Assembly: GCA_016235445.1 (NCBI GenBank)
Contig: JACRLB010000015.1
Location: 310,001 to 374,000, forward strand
DNA: 64,000 nt
DNA from: Chloroflexota bacterium
GTDB taxonomy: Bacteria; Chloroflexota; Anaerolineae; Anaerolineales; Villigracilaceae
Direction of reading: 5' to 3'
How positions within the stretch are numbered: position 1 is the first letter of the stretch; each line of letters starts with the position of its first letter. The translations under genes were made by a program, and so were the position numbers. The notes under the pieces were generated by a model. It made no database searches and was not told where the DNA came from. It worked only from the letters and a program-made list of their open reading frames with translations. Below are positions 26,159 to 34,363 of this stretch, piece after piece.

Positions 26159-26875
26159 ATGGCAAATTTTCCGTTTCAAAGATTACAAACCGACCTGGCC
26201 GCGTTGATCGCGCGTTCGCCGGCGGGCCAGCGGCTTCCCTCCGAGCCTGACCTTGCAAAACAACTTGGCGTTTCGCGCGCCACCTTGCGCGAGGCCATGC
26301 GTTCCTTTGAAACGCAAGGGCTGATTCGCCGCAGGCAGGGTTCGGGCACGTTTGTGGTTGGCAAGATGGAAGCGCTGGATAGCGGCCTTGAAATTCTCGA
26401 AAGCCTGGAGACGATGGCAAAGCGTTTGGGGCTTGAAGTTTCAGTCAGCGATTTGAATATTGAATCCATCATTGCCGATGAAGAACTTGCAGGGCTTCTG
26501 GATGTTTCGGTGGGCGAGGCCTTGACTCGCGTACGCCGCGTCGTCCGTACCGAGAACAGGCCGGTTGCCTATCTTGTGGATATTTTGCCTGAGACGATTC
26601 TGCGCTCGAAAGATTTGCCCACCGATTTTCACGGCTCCGTGCTGGACTTTTTGCTTGGTCGCGGGGATTCTCTGACATCTTCCCGCGCGAATGTCAGCGC
26701 CATTGGCGCAACGGCGGAAGTGGCCAAAGCCATCGAAATCCAGCGCGGCGATGTACTCCTGCATTTCTATTCACAACTGTTTAGCGCCGAAGGCAAGGTT
26801 GTGGATTATTCATTGAGCTATTTTATTCCAGGCTATTTCCATTTCCATGTTGTGAGGCGCGTGGGTAATTCCTAG
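26159..26875 (+). CDS. GntR-family regulator with UTRA domain (HutC type)
   Basis: A 238-residue transcription factor: an N-terminal winged helix-turn-helix (LPSEPDLAKQLGVSRATLRE, then AMRSFETQGLIRRRQGSGTFV) and a C-terminal UTRA ligand-binding domain (about 75-235; RVVRTENRPVAYLVDILPE, SYFIPGYFHFHVVRR). It starts 19 bp after ade in the same direction and probably controls the surrounding purine genes. Candidate sites are the palindromes at 22332-22346 and 32970-32985. The ligand may be a purine or pathway intermediate; this is inference. Confidence 0.9.
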   Translation: MANFPFQRLQTDLAALIARSPAGQRLPSEPDLAKQLGVSRATLREAMRSFETQGLIRRRQGSGTFVVGKMEALDSGLEILESLETMAKRLGLEVSVSDLNIESIIADEELAGLLDVSVGEALTRVRRVVRTENRPVAYLVDILPETILRSKDLPTDFHGSVLDFLLGRGDSLTSSRANVSAIGATAEVAKAIEIQRGDVLLHFYSQLFSAEGKVVDYSLSYFIPGYFHFHVVRRVGNS

Positions 26876-27036
26876 CCACACACTTGCCACATCGGTATCG
26901 CTCCGAGAATGCGAAGCTGATGTGGCGGGCAGTTCAATTCAAAAATGGTAAAAGACGGCATCAAGAGCTTTGTTCTTTAAGACTCAAAAAACTCAGATCT
27001 CTCTGTGAACTCTGCGTCTAAAAAAAGGAAAATAAT

Positions 27037-28239
27037 ATGACAGACAAAATACAAGAAATACAAAAGCGCGTGCAAGCCTCGCGTGAAGACATCATTCAAT
27101 TCATGCTCGAGATCGTGGAAATCCCATCCATGGACTCACAACTCAAGGATGTGGGGGAGCGCATCGCCAGGGAAATGAACAAACTCGGCTTCGATGAAGT
27201 CCGCTTTGACAAGATGGGCAACATCATGGGCCGCATCGGCAATGGCAAGCGCGTCATTGTCTACGATTCTCATGTCGATACCGTCGGCATTGGCGATCCG
27301 CACGAATGGCAATGGGACCCGTTCAAAGGCAAGATTGAAGACGGCATTTTATACGCCCGCGGCGCATGTGACGAAAAAGGATCCACCCCTGGCATGATTT
27401 ATGGCTTAGCCATGGCGCGTGATCTTGGTCTGCTCGACGGCTGGACAGCGTATTACTTTGGCAATATGGAAGAATGGTGCGATGGCATCGCCCCCAACAC
27501 CTTTGTCGAAGTGGACCCGAAGATCAAGCCTGACTTTGTCGTCATCGGCGAGCCGACCAAAATGCTCGTCTATCGCGGCCACAAGGGACGCCTTGAAATG
27601 AAAGTTACCGCAAAGGGCAAGTCTGCTCACGCGGCCAGCAATCACCTCGGCGATAACGCCATCTATAAATTATTGCCCGTCATTGCAGGCATCCGCGACC
27701 TTGAACCCAAACTCGGCGACCATGAATTTTTAGGTCACGGCAAGATCACGGTTTCAGACATGCACGTCAAAACCCCGTCCATCAACGCCGTGCCCGACGA
27801 AGCCATCATCTTCATCGACCGCCGCATGACCTTCGGTGAAACCAAAGAAATGGTCAAAAAACAGGTCGAAGATCTCATCCCCGCTGAATTCAAAGACACC
27901 GTCAAACTCGAAGAACTTTTTTATGATGAACCGTCCTACACGGGCTTCGTTTTTCCGGTGGATAAATACTTCCCAGCCTGGGCATTGGATGAAGATCACG
28001 CGCTCGTTCAAGCGGGACAGTTGGCACGAAAAACTATCGGCCTCAACGAAGCCCCAAGCAGTAAATGGAACTTCTCCACGAACGGCATTTACTGGGCTGG
28101 CAAAGCGGGCATCCCCTCCATCGGCTTCGGCCCCGGCGACGAAGAGACCGCCCACACCGTCCGCGATTCTGTCTCGCTCGAAGACATGGTCAAAGCCACC
28201 GAGTTCTACGCGATACTACCGAGCCTGATAGCGGGCTAG
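27037..28239 (+). CDS. ygeY: YgeY-family M20 hydrolase linked to selenium/purine metabolism
   Basis: A 400-residue M20 metallopeptidase-like hydrolase. Metal-binding and catalytic blocks are present: YDSHVDTVG near residues 75-83, GACDEKGST, NMEEWCDG (Glu pair) and ETAHTVRDSV near the C-terminus. This branch is annotated YgeY, a selenium metabolism-linked hydrolase found with xdh, ygeW and carbamate kinase, and the same set occurs in clusters reported to degrade urate or purines anaerobically. It may cleave an amide in a ring-opened purine product; the substrate is not certain. A 160-bp spacer with a GCCACATC/GATGTGGC stem precedes it. Confidence 0.88.
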   Translation: MTDKIQEIQKRVQASREDIIQFMLEIVEIPSMDSQLKDVGERIAREMNKLGFDEVRFDKMGNIMGRIGNGKRVIVYDSHVDTVGIGDPHEWQWDPFKGKIEDGILYARGACDEKGSTPGMIYGLAMARDLGLLDGWTAYYFGNMEEWCDGIAPNTFVEVDPKIKPDFVVIGEPTKMLVYRGHKGRLEMKVTAKGKSAHAASNHLGDNAIYKLLPVIAGIRDLEPKLGDHEFLGHGKITVSDMHVKTPSINAVPDEAIIFIDRRMTFGETKEMVKKQVEDLIPAEFKDTVKLEELFYDEPSYTGFVFPVDKYFPAWALDEDHALVQAGQLARKTIGLNEAPSSKWNFSTNGIYWAGKAGIPSIGFGPGDEETAHTVRDSVSLEDMVKATEFYAILPSLIAG

Positions 28240-28317
28240 TTGATTAGTCTGCCAGTCAAGACCAGCCGACCAGCAGACTAGAAAACCAGAAGATTACAAG
28301 ACAAGGAGACTAATCAT

Positions 28318-29298
28318 ATGCAAACCAATTTTCGCGGTCGTGACTTTATCGGCGACCTCGACTTCTCGAAAGAGGAAGTCGAAACAGTTTTAGACGTAGC
28401 CTGGGATTTAAAACGCAAACGCGCATTAGGTGAACCCCATGCCTTACTGCGCGACAAGACCCTCGCCATGTTGTTCTTCTTCACCTCCACCCGCACCCGT
28501 GGATCGTTCGAATCGGGCATGGCTCAGCTTGGCGGGCACGCCGCTTTCATCGACAGCGAAACTACCCAAATCTCACACGGCGACACCGCCAAGGAGATCG
28601 GCGAAATCTTTGGCCGCTATTTCGACGGCATCGCCATCCGTCAATGTGACTGGCAATTCGGCAACCAGTACATCAACGAAGTTGCCAAAGCCAGCCGCGT
28701 GCCGATCCTCAACATGCAATGCGATGTCTATCATCCCTTCCAATGCCTCGCAGATTTGATGACCATTCAGGAAAAGAAAGGCCGCGACCTCAAACGCAAA
28801 AAAGTGGTCGTCTCATGGGCCTATGCCGCTTCCTACAGCAAGCCGATTTCCGTTCCCCAATCTCTGATTCTGCAAATGACCCGCTTCGGCTGTGACGTGG
28901 TGTTGGCGCATCCACCGGAGTTCAAGCTCATGCCTGAGATCATGCAACAGGCAAAGGACAACGCCAAAAAATACGGCGTCGGCTTTGACGTCACCGATAA
29001 CATGGACGAAGCCTTCAAGGATGCGGACGTGGTCTACCCCAAAAGCTGGGGTCCCATGCTCACCACCACTGGCAAGGATGAAGGCAAAGCCCTCATCGAA
29101 AAATATAAATCCTGGATCACCGACGAACGCCGCATGAAACTGACCAGGGAAGATTCAATTTACATGCACTGCCTCCCCGCAGACCGCGGACTCGAAGTCA
29201 CCGATGGCGTGATCGATGGTCCGCACTCGGTTGTGTACGACGAAGCCGAAAACCGCCTGCACGCGCAGAAGGCCGTCATGGCGTTGACGATGTCTTGA
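28318..29298 (+). CDS. ygeW: YgeW-type knotted carbamoyltransferase
   Basis: A 326-residue carbamoyltransferase with the carbamoyl-phosphate loop STRTRGSFE (about residues 58-66) and the signature HCLPADRGLEVTDGVIDGP near the C-terminus that marks YgeW rather than ornithine or aspartate transcarbamoylase. In a catabolic setting it would phosphorolyse a ureido compound to carbamoyl phosphate, which carbamate kinase (29948-30904) turns into ATP. It follows ygeY by 78 bp; AAGGAG precedes the start. Confidence 0.9.
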   Translation: MQTNFRGRDFIGDLDFSKEEVETVLDVAWDLKRKRALGEPHALLRDKTLAMLFFFTSTRTRGSFESGMAQLGGHAAFIDSETTQISHGDTAKEIGEIFGRYFDGIAIRQCDWQFGNQYINEVAKASRVPILNMQCDVYHPFQCLADLMTIQEKKGRDLKRKKVVVSWAYAASYSKPISVPQSLILQMTRFGCDVVLAHPPEFKLMPEIMQQAKDNAKKYGVGFDVTDNMDEAFKDADVVYPKSWGPMLTTTGKDEGKALIEKYKSWITDERRMKLTREDSIYMHCLPADRGLEVTDGVIDGPHSVVYDEAENRLHAQKAVMALTMS

Positions 29299-29342
29299 GC
29301 AGTAGACAAGGAAACAGGTAAACACGTAGACAGGAGGTAGTA

Positions 29343-29840
29343 TTGAGCGAAAAGAAGCCATTGTATGAATCACCAGGCGAGAAAGGTAAACGTGGATTTG
29401 AAGATCTGGAGTGTTATCAACTTGCTCTTCAGGTGATGGCAAAGATACATGCCTTTTCCAAAACACTACCTCCTGATGAAAAATTTGACCTGTACGCCCA
29501 AATACGCCGTTCTGCCAAAGGCATCACTGGAAATCTTGGCGAAGGATATGGACGGTATCATTATCTTGATAGTTTACGGTTTTATTCAATTGCCCGCGGC
29601 GAACTGAATGAAACCCTTGCCCGTCTGATTGACGCGAAAGTGTTGGATTACATCAACCCAACAGAGTTTGAACTGTTGTATAAGCTCATCCGCCAAACAG
29701 AGCAGGCATTAAACGGTTTCATGTCCTACGTCCGCCGCCAACGCACTGGCTCACAGGAATATGGCGATAAGTCAGTTCATGAAGATCAGGCAAGTTATGA
29801 CATTTTGCAAGGCGCAGAAGTTGACGATAGGCAAGACTAA
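29343..29840 (+). CDS. Four-helix-bundle protein (S23 / intervening-sequence type)
   Basis: A 165-residue helical protein with the family core FEDLECYQLALQVMAKIHAF and YAQIRRSAKGITGNLGEGYG, ending in an acidic tail. Genes of this kind were first seen inside 23S rRNA intervening sequences and are scattered as accessory genes; function is unknown. It starts with TTG at 29343 after AGGAGGTAG. It separates ygeW from carbamate kinase and is bracketed by inverted GTAGACAGGTAAAC-type simple repeats, which suggests insertion into the purine operon. Confidence 0.85.
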   Translation: MSEKKPLYESPGEKGKRGFEDLECYQLALQVMAKIHAFSKTLPPDEKFDLYAQIRRSAKGITGNLGEGYGRYHYLDSLRFYSIARGELNETLARLIDAKVLDYINPTEFELLYKLIRQTEQALNGFMSYVRRQRTGSQEYGDKSVHEDQASYDILQGAEVDDRQD

Positions 29841-29847
29841 ATAATCA

Positions 29848-29926
29848 TAGCCTGTCTACTTGTTTACTTGTTTACCTGTTTACTTGTTTACCTGTCTACC
29901 TGTCTACCTGTTTACCCTTTACACGA
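29848..29926. repeat. CTGTCTACnTGTTTAC spacer array
   Basis: About ten 8-base units alternating between CTGTCTAC-like and TTGTTTAC-like sequence. The complementary kind (GTAGACAAGGAAACAGG, ACACGTAGACAGG) lies at 29303-29337 on the other side of the four-helix-bundle gene, and another stretch is at 45798-45832 after panB. Confidence 0.75.
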
Positions 29927-29947
29927 AATTACACTCAAGGAGCGCTC

Positions 29948-30904
29948 ATGACCACCAAACTCGCAGTCATCGCCATCGGTGGCAACTCACTGATCGTGGA
30001 TGAAAAACACATCTCTGTGGAAAGCCAATATAAAGCCGCAAAAGAAACCGCCATTCATATTGCCGATATGATCGAGCAGGGCTGGGAAGTGGCAATCGGC
30101 CACGGAAACGGCCCGCAGGTCGGCTTCATTCTCCGTCGCTCGGAAATTGCCGCGCGGGTCGAAGGGATGCACGAAGTCCCGCTGGAAGTATGCGGCGCAG
30201 ACAGTCAGGGTGCCATTGGCTATGCCCTTCAACAAAACCTGCAAAACATCCTTTACCAGCGCGGCATCAAGAAAAAAGTAGTCACGGTCATCACCCAAAC
30301 TCTGGTGGACAAAGCCGACCCAGCCTTTCAAAAACCGACCAAGCCTATCGGCGGGTTTATGACCATGGAGGATGCGGAACGCCGTCAGCGTGAACAAGGC
30401 TGGAGTGTGGTCGAAGATGCCGGGCGGGGTTGGAGGCGGGTCGTCGCTTCGCCCCTGCCAAAGGAAATCGTCGAACTAGAGACCGTTCAAATCCTGCTCG
30501 AGAAGGGCATTATCACCATCACAGTGGGCGGCGGCGGAATCCCGGTGATCGACCCCGGTGACGGCAATTACGAAGGAATTGCGGCTGTGATCGACAAGGA
30601 TTTTGCATCCTCGCTTCTGGCGCGCGAGATCAATGCAGACCTGTTCGTCATCTCCACCGCGGTTGAGAAAGTTGCCATTAACTTCGGCAAGCCCGAACAA
30701 AAATGGCTTGACACGATCACTCTTGCCGAAGCCAAGGCCTACCTTGCCGAAGGCACTCATTTTGCCAAAGGCTCGATGGCTCCCAAAATTCAGGCGGTCA
30801 TCTGGTATTTGGAAGCGATGCCGAATGGCAAGGCTCTCATCACCAACCCCGAAAATATCGGGCGCGCGCTCAAAGGCGAAACTGGCACATGGATCGTGCC
30901 ATAA
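29948..30904 (+). CDS. arcC: Carbamate kinase
   Basis: A 318-residue carbamate kinase (carbamoyl phosphate + ADP to ATP + carbamate) of the ArcC/YqeA group. Seen: AIGGNSLI at the N-terminus, GHGNGPQVG, ADSQGAIGYALQQNL, GGGGIPVI and INADLFVISTAVEKVAINFG, then FAKGSMAPKIQA. With YgeW it gives substrate-level phosphorylation at the end of purine catabolism. It is preceded by CAAGGAGCGCTC and followed four bases later by a membrane-protein gene. Confidence 0.95.
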   Translation: MTTKLAVIAIGGNSLIVDEKHISVESQYKAAKETAIHIADMIEQGWEVAIGHGNGPQVGFILRRSEIAARVEGMHEVPLEVCGADSQGAIGYALQQNLQNILYQRGIKKKVVTVITQTLVDKADPAFQKPTKPIGGFMTMEDAERRQREQGWSVVEDAGRGWRRVVASPLPKEIVELETVQILLEKGIITITVGGGGIPVIDPGDGNYEGIAAVIDKDFASSLLAREINADLFVISTAVEKVAINFGKPEQKWLDTITLAEAKAYLAEGTHFAKGSMAPKIQAVIWYLEAMPNGKALITNPENIGRALKGETGTWIVP

Positions 30905-30908
30905 CCGA

Positions 30909-32924
30909 ATGAAAAATTGGATCGAGCGATTCAATGCCCTGAAATTTACAACACGCAGTGTCGTGTGGTTCATGCTGTTCATTGCCGCGCTCACCTATGG
31001 CCTGTTCTTCTGGCGGCGCGGCTTTTACTGGGATGAATTCCCCTGGGCGTGGATCTATTTTCGTTTAGGCCCTGAAGTTCTCACCAAAACATTTACCACC
31101 AGCCGTCCCTTTTGGGGCATGATCTATCAACTCACATTGCCGTTGCTTGGGCCAAACCCCTGGGCCTGGCAGTTGCTGGCAATCATCCTGCGCTGGGTGA
31201 CTGCAATTCTATTGTGGGCAATTTTGCGCGTGTTGTGGCCGTCCCATGCGCGGCCTGCAATGTGGGCGAGCCTGCTCTTCCTTGTTTACCCCGGCATGGG
31301 TCAGCACAACATCGCTCTGATGTACAGCCATTTTTATATTGTGCTGTCCTGCTTCCTGCTTTCGCTTTACCTTTCCCTGCTGGCATTGCAAAACGAAAAA
31401 CGCCGCGCGGTTTTATTCGCCGCATCGTATTTGCTTGCCGCGCTCAACCTGCTGACGATGGAATATTTTTATTTCCTCGAGTTCACGCGCATCTTCCTCT
31501 TCTGGCAAATCCTGCCGGGCACAACCAAATCGCGCATCCAAAAATCTGCCCTCCACTTTTTGCCGTACTTCCTTATTTTTGCAGGCGTCACCATCTGGCG
31601 CATGTTCTTCTTCACCTTCCAAAACGCCAGCTACCAATACATCCTGCTGGATGCCCTGCGCGAAAATTTCCTTTCAGGACTCCTGCTGTTGGCAGGCAAC
31701 GTGCTCCTGAGCTTCTGGCGGACTGTATTCGAAGTTTGGATGTATCCTGCCGCAACCATCGGCACAACTGGACTGGGTCCGCTCACGCTTACCATATTGC
31801 TGGTTCTGTTATTCTCGGTCATTCTCCTCGTTGGAATATTCCTGTTTAAATTTAATGTCAGCGATGGCGATGACCGCAATTTTGCGAAACAAGCTGGCTT
31901 CATTGGCCTGATATTTTGGGGGTTATCAGGCGGCTCGGTTTGGATCATCGGAATCGTGCCGCAACTCAATTTCTCGATTGACCGCTTCATTCTGCCATTT
32001 ATGCTGGGCGCAAGTTTACTACTGGCTTGCCTGATCGCTTTGATAAAAAACAAACGCACGCAAATGATTCTGCTGGCATTGCTGGTTGGCTTTGCCGCAA
32101 GCAGGCATTTCCGTTTGGACGATGTGTACCGCCGCGACTGGGCTGTTCAAAAAGATATGTTCTGGCAAATGACCTGGCGCATCCCTGCGCTGGAAAAGGG
32201 AACGATCCTGCTTTCGAACGATCTGCCAGTGACGTATTATTCGGATAACTCATTGACTGGGCCGCTCAACTGGATATACAGCCCGCCCGGTGAAATGAAC
32301 GTCATGTTGTATTTTGCATCCATTCGCGTGGGTAAAACATTGCCAAGTGTGGAGCCGGGCCAGCCGCACGAGTTGTATTACATCGGCCCGACTTTTTATG
32401 GAAACACATCCAACATTCTGGTGGTGGATTACGAGCCGCCGGGCTGTTTCCGCGTGGTGGATGCCGAAGTGGAGGCTGAAAATCGCCTGCTCCCGCCTGC
32501 CCTGCGGGATGTGGCGCGGGTTTCCAATCAGCGGGTGATTCTGTTCGAGAAACAGAATCAGTTGCCAGGTCAGTTTTATGGAAGCGAACCGTCCCATAAC
32601 TGGTGTTATTATTTCGGGCAGGCTGAGTTGTCGCGCCAAAAAAAGGATTGGGGGCAGGTTGTCGAATTGGGTGAAATCGCCCTCGCGCTGGACGATCATC
32701 CCAATGACCCGCTGGAGCGTTTTGTTTTTATCGAGGGCTACGCTCATGTTGAAGATTGGAAAAAGGCGGTAGAATTGTCAACAACTTCATATAAGATTTC
32801 AAAAAATTATGTGGCGCCGCTTCTTTGCAAATTATGGAGCCGCATCGAACGTGAGACTCAAAGTACCCCGGAGCAGGCCTCTGCGCTGGATGATGTACGA
32901 AGCAAGTTCAGTTGTTCGCCTTAG
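30909..32924 (+). CDS. Large polytopic membrane protein, GT-C-like
   Basis: A 671-residue protein with about ten membrane spans over residues 15-400, then a soluble C-terminal part of about 270 residues. The first periplasmic loop contains RGFYWDEFPWAWIY, with the acidic DE pair typical of GT-C glycosyltransferases using polyprenyl-phosphate sugars. An open frame extends upstream into arcC, but ATG 30909 directly after the arcC stop is the natural start. It has no obvious purine role; it may be cotranscribed by chance. Confidence 0.65.
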   Translation: MKNWIERFNALKFTTRSVVWFMLFIAALTYGLFFWRRGFYWDEFPWAWIYFRLGPEVLTKTFTTSRPFWGMIYQLTLPLLGPNPWAWQLLAIILRWVTAILLWAILRVLWPSHARPAMWASLLFLVYPGMGQHNIALMYSHFYIVLSCFLLSLYLSLLALQNEKRRAVLFAASYLLAALNLLTMEYFYFLEFTRIFLFWQILPGTTKSRIQKSALHFLPYFLIFAGVTIWRMFFFTFQNASYQYILLDALRENFLSGLLLLAGNVLLSFWRTVFEVWMYPAATIGTTGLGPLTLTILLVLLFSVILLVGIFLFKFNVSDGDDRNFAKQAGFIGLIFWGLSGGSVWIIGIVPQLNFSIDRFILPFMLGASLLLACLIALIKNKRTQMILLALLVGFAASRHFRLDDVYRRDWAVQKDMFWQMTWRIPALEKGTILLSNDLPVTYYSDNSLTGPLNWIYSPPGEMNVMLYFASIRVGKTLPSVEPGQPHELYYIGPTFYGNTSNILVVDYEPPGCFRVVDAEVEAENRLLPPALRDVARVSNQRVILFEKQNQLPGQFYGSEPSHNWCYYFGQAELSRQKKDWGQVVELGEIALALDDHPNDPLERFVFIEGYAHVEDWKKAVELSTTSYKISKNYVAPLLCKLWSRIERETQSTPEQASALDDVRSKFSCSP

Positions 32925-32942
32925 AAATTCACAGTGATTTTA

Positions 32943-32985
32943 TTCACAAAAACAGTTGTAACGGGTACAATTGTTTAGACAACTT
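32943..32985 (+). promoter_or_regulatory. Sigma-70 promoter with TTGT-ACAA operator-like site
   Basis: TTCACA (32943-32948), a 17-bp spacer and TACAAT (32966-32971) match the sigma-70 consensus at five of six bases each. Overlapping the -10 and start is AATTGTTTAGACAACTT, a near-palindrome sharing GACAACT with the operator at 22332-22346. It drives the nucleoside-transporter genes; control by the GntR protein is inferred. Confidence 0.65.
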
Positions 32986-33061
32986 GAAAGGAGTTCAAAG
33001 GAGAAAAATTGACCCATCAAGCCCCGTCTCAAAACACATATTTCATAAGGAGAAGAAGAAA

Positions 33062-34261
33062 ATGAAAAAGAACGTTATGCGCATCGTGTTTCTCGCAATG
33101 GCCCTCATGTTGGTTCTTGCCGCTTGCGGCGCGAAACCCGAAGAAGTGGGTGGTTTCCAGATCCCTGAAGTTGAAGACGGTAAATTCAATATCGCCATGG
33201 TCTTGATCGGACCCCATGATGATGGCGGCTGGTCGCAGGCTCATTATGAAGGCTTGCTCTATGTTGAAGAGAATGTGCCCAATACCAATGTTGCTTATAT
33301 TGAAAACGTGCCCGAAGGCGCTGATTCTGAGCAGATTTTCCGAAGCCTGGCGCGCAAAGGATTCGATTTGATCCTGGGCACATCCTTTGGTTACATGGAC
33401 CCGATGGAAGTTGTAGCAGGTGAATTCCCTGATTCGATGTTCATCCATTTGACCGGCATCAAATCCAACTTCACAAACTTTGGCAACCTGATGGGCGCCA
33501 TGGAAAACATGAAGTACCTGGCTGGTATGCTGGCTGGCGCGCGCGCCAAACAGGATGGCGAAACCAAACTCGGTTACATGGCCACCTTCCCGATCCCTGA
33601 AGAAATTCGTTTGGGAAATGCCATTGCCCTGGGTATGCGCAAGACCTGCCCGGAATGCACATTGGATGTCCGCTGGATCAACACCTGGCATGACCCCATC
33701 ATCGAGAAGGAAGCCGCCGCTTCATTGTTTGACGCCGGCGCGTACGTGGTCTTCACCGGCGCAGATACCCCCGCGGTTGCCGATGTTGCCCAGGAAAAAG
33801 GTAAATATGGCGTGACCTATGATTGGTTCGGTTCCTGCAAAGTGGATGCCTGTCTTACCGCTCCTTATTGGCTGTGGGGCACTGAATACGCCCGTATTAC
33901 AGAAGGCATCATCGCAGGCACCTATATCCCAGGGTACGACTACTTCGATGCGGATACTGGCGCGCTCGGCTTGTATGGCTTCATGGAAGGCCAGGAATTG
34001 ACCCCCGGCTTGAAAGACCTTGACCCTGCAGTGATTGCCGAAGTAAAGGATATTCTTGCCATGATGCAGGCTGGTGAATTTACCCGCTTTGAGGTGTTTA
34101 CCGGCCCGATCAATGACAACAAGGGTAATGTGGTTTTGCCTGCTGGTCAGCACCTGGAGCAGGTGGACCTGGACGCCTTCCCCGAATTTGGTCTGCCGTG
34201 CAGTGTCGATGTCTGTATGAAGTGGTGGGCTGAAGGCATTACCGCCGAACTGCCTGAATAA
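33062..34261 (+). CDS. BMP-family nucleoside-binding lipoprotein of an ABC importer
   Basis: A 399-residue lipoprotein with a signal ending in LAAC (C22) and a BMP/PnrA-type domain (FNIAMVLIGPHDDGGWSQAHYEG, shown here as its start; then FIHLTGIKSNFTNFGNLMGA and YLAGMLAGARA). The family binds purine nucleosides or related ligands and delivers them to the permeases encoded downstream. The ATG at 33062 with AAGGAGAAG upstream gives the signal peptide; the longer open frame is not used. A terminator after the gene lets the binding protein be made in excess over the membrane parts. Confidence 0.92.
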   Translation: MKKNVMRIVFLAMALMLVLAACGAKPEEVGGFQIPEVEDGKFNIAMVLIGPHDDGGWSQAHYEGLLYVEENVPNTNVAYIENVPEGADSEQIFRSLARKGFDLILGTSFGYMDPMEVVAGEFPDSMFIHLTGIKSNFTNFGNLMGAMENMKYLAGMLAGARAKQDGETKLGYMATFPIPEEIRLGNAIALGMRKTCPECTLDVRWINTWHDPIIEKEAAASLFDAGAYVVFTGADTPAVADVAQEKGKYGVTYDWFGSCKVDACLTAPYWLWGTEYARITEGIIAGTYIPGYDYFDADTGALGLYGFMEGQELTPGLKDLDPAVIAEVKDILAMMQAGEFTRFEVFTGPINDNKGNVVLPAGQHLEQVDLDAFPEFGLPCSVDVCMKWWAEGITAELPE

Positions 34262-34277
34262 AATTAATTTGATACGT

Positions 34278-34311
34278 GGGCTAGGACTCCTTTGGGGTCC
34301 TAGCCCTTTTT
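34278..34311 (+). terminator. Terminator after the binding-protein gene
   Basis: GGGCTAGGAC pairs with GTCCTAGCCC around a TCCTTTGGG loop and is followed by five Ts. Partial read-through would set a lower level for the ATPase and permeases. Confidence 0.88.
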
Positions 34312-34363
34312 GTAAATCGTAATTCTGGAATCCATCGGCTTATTGATGGACAGGAGCAATCCA

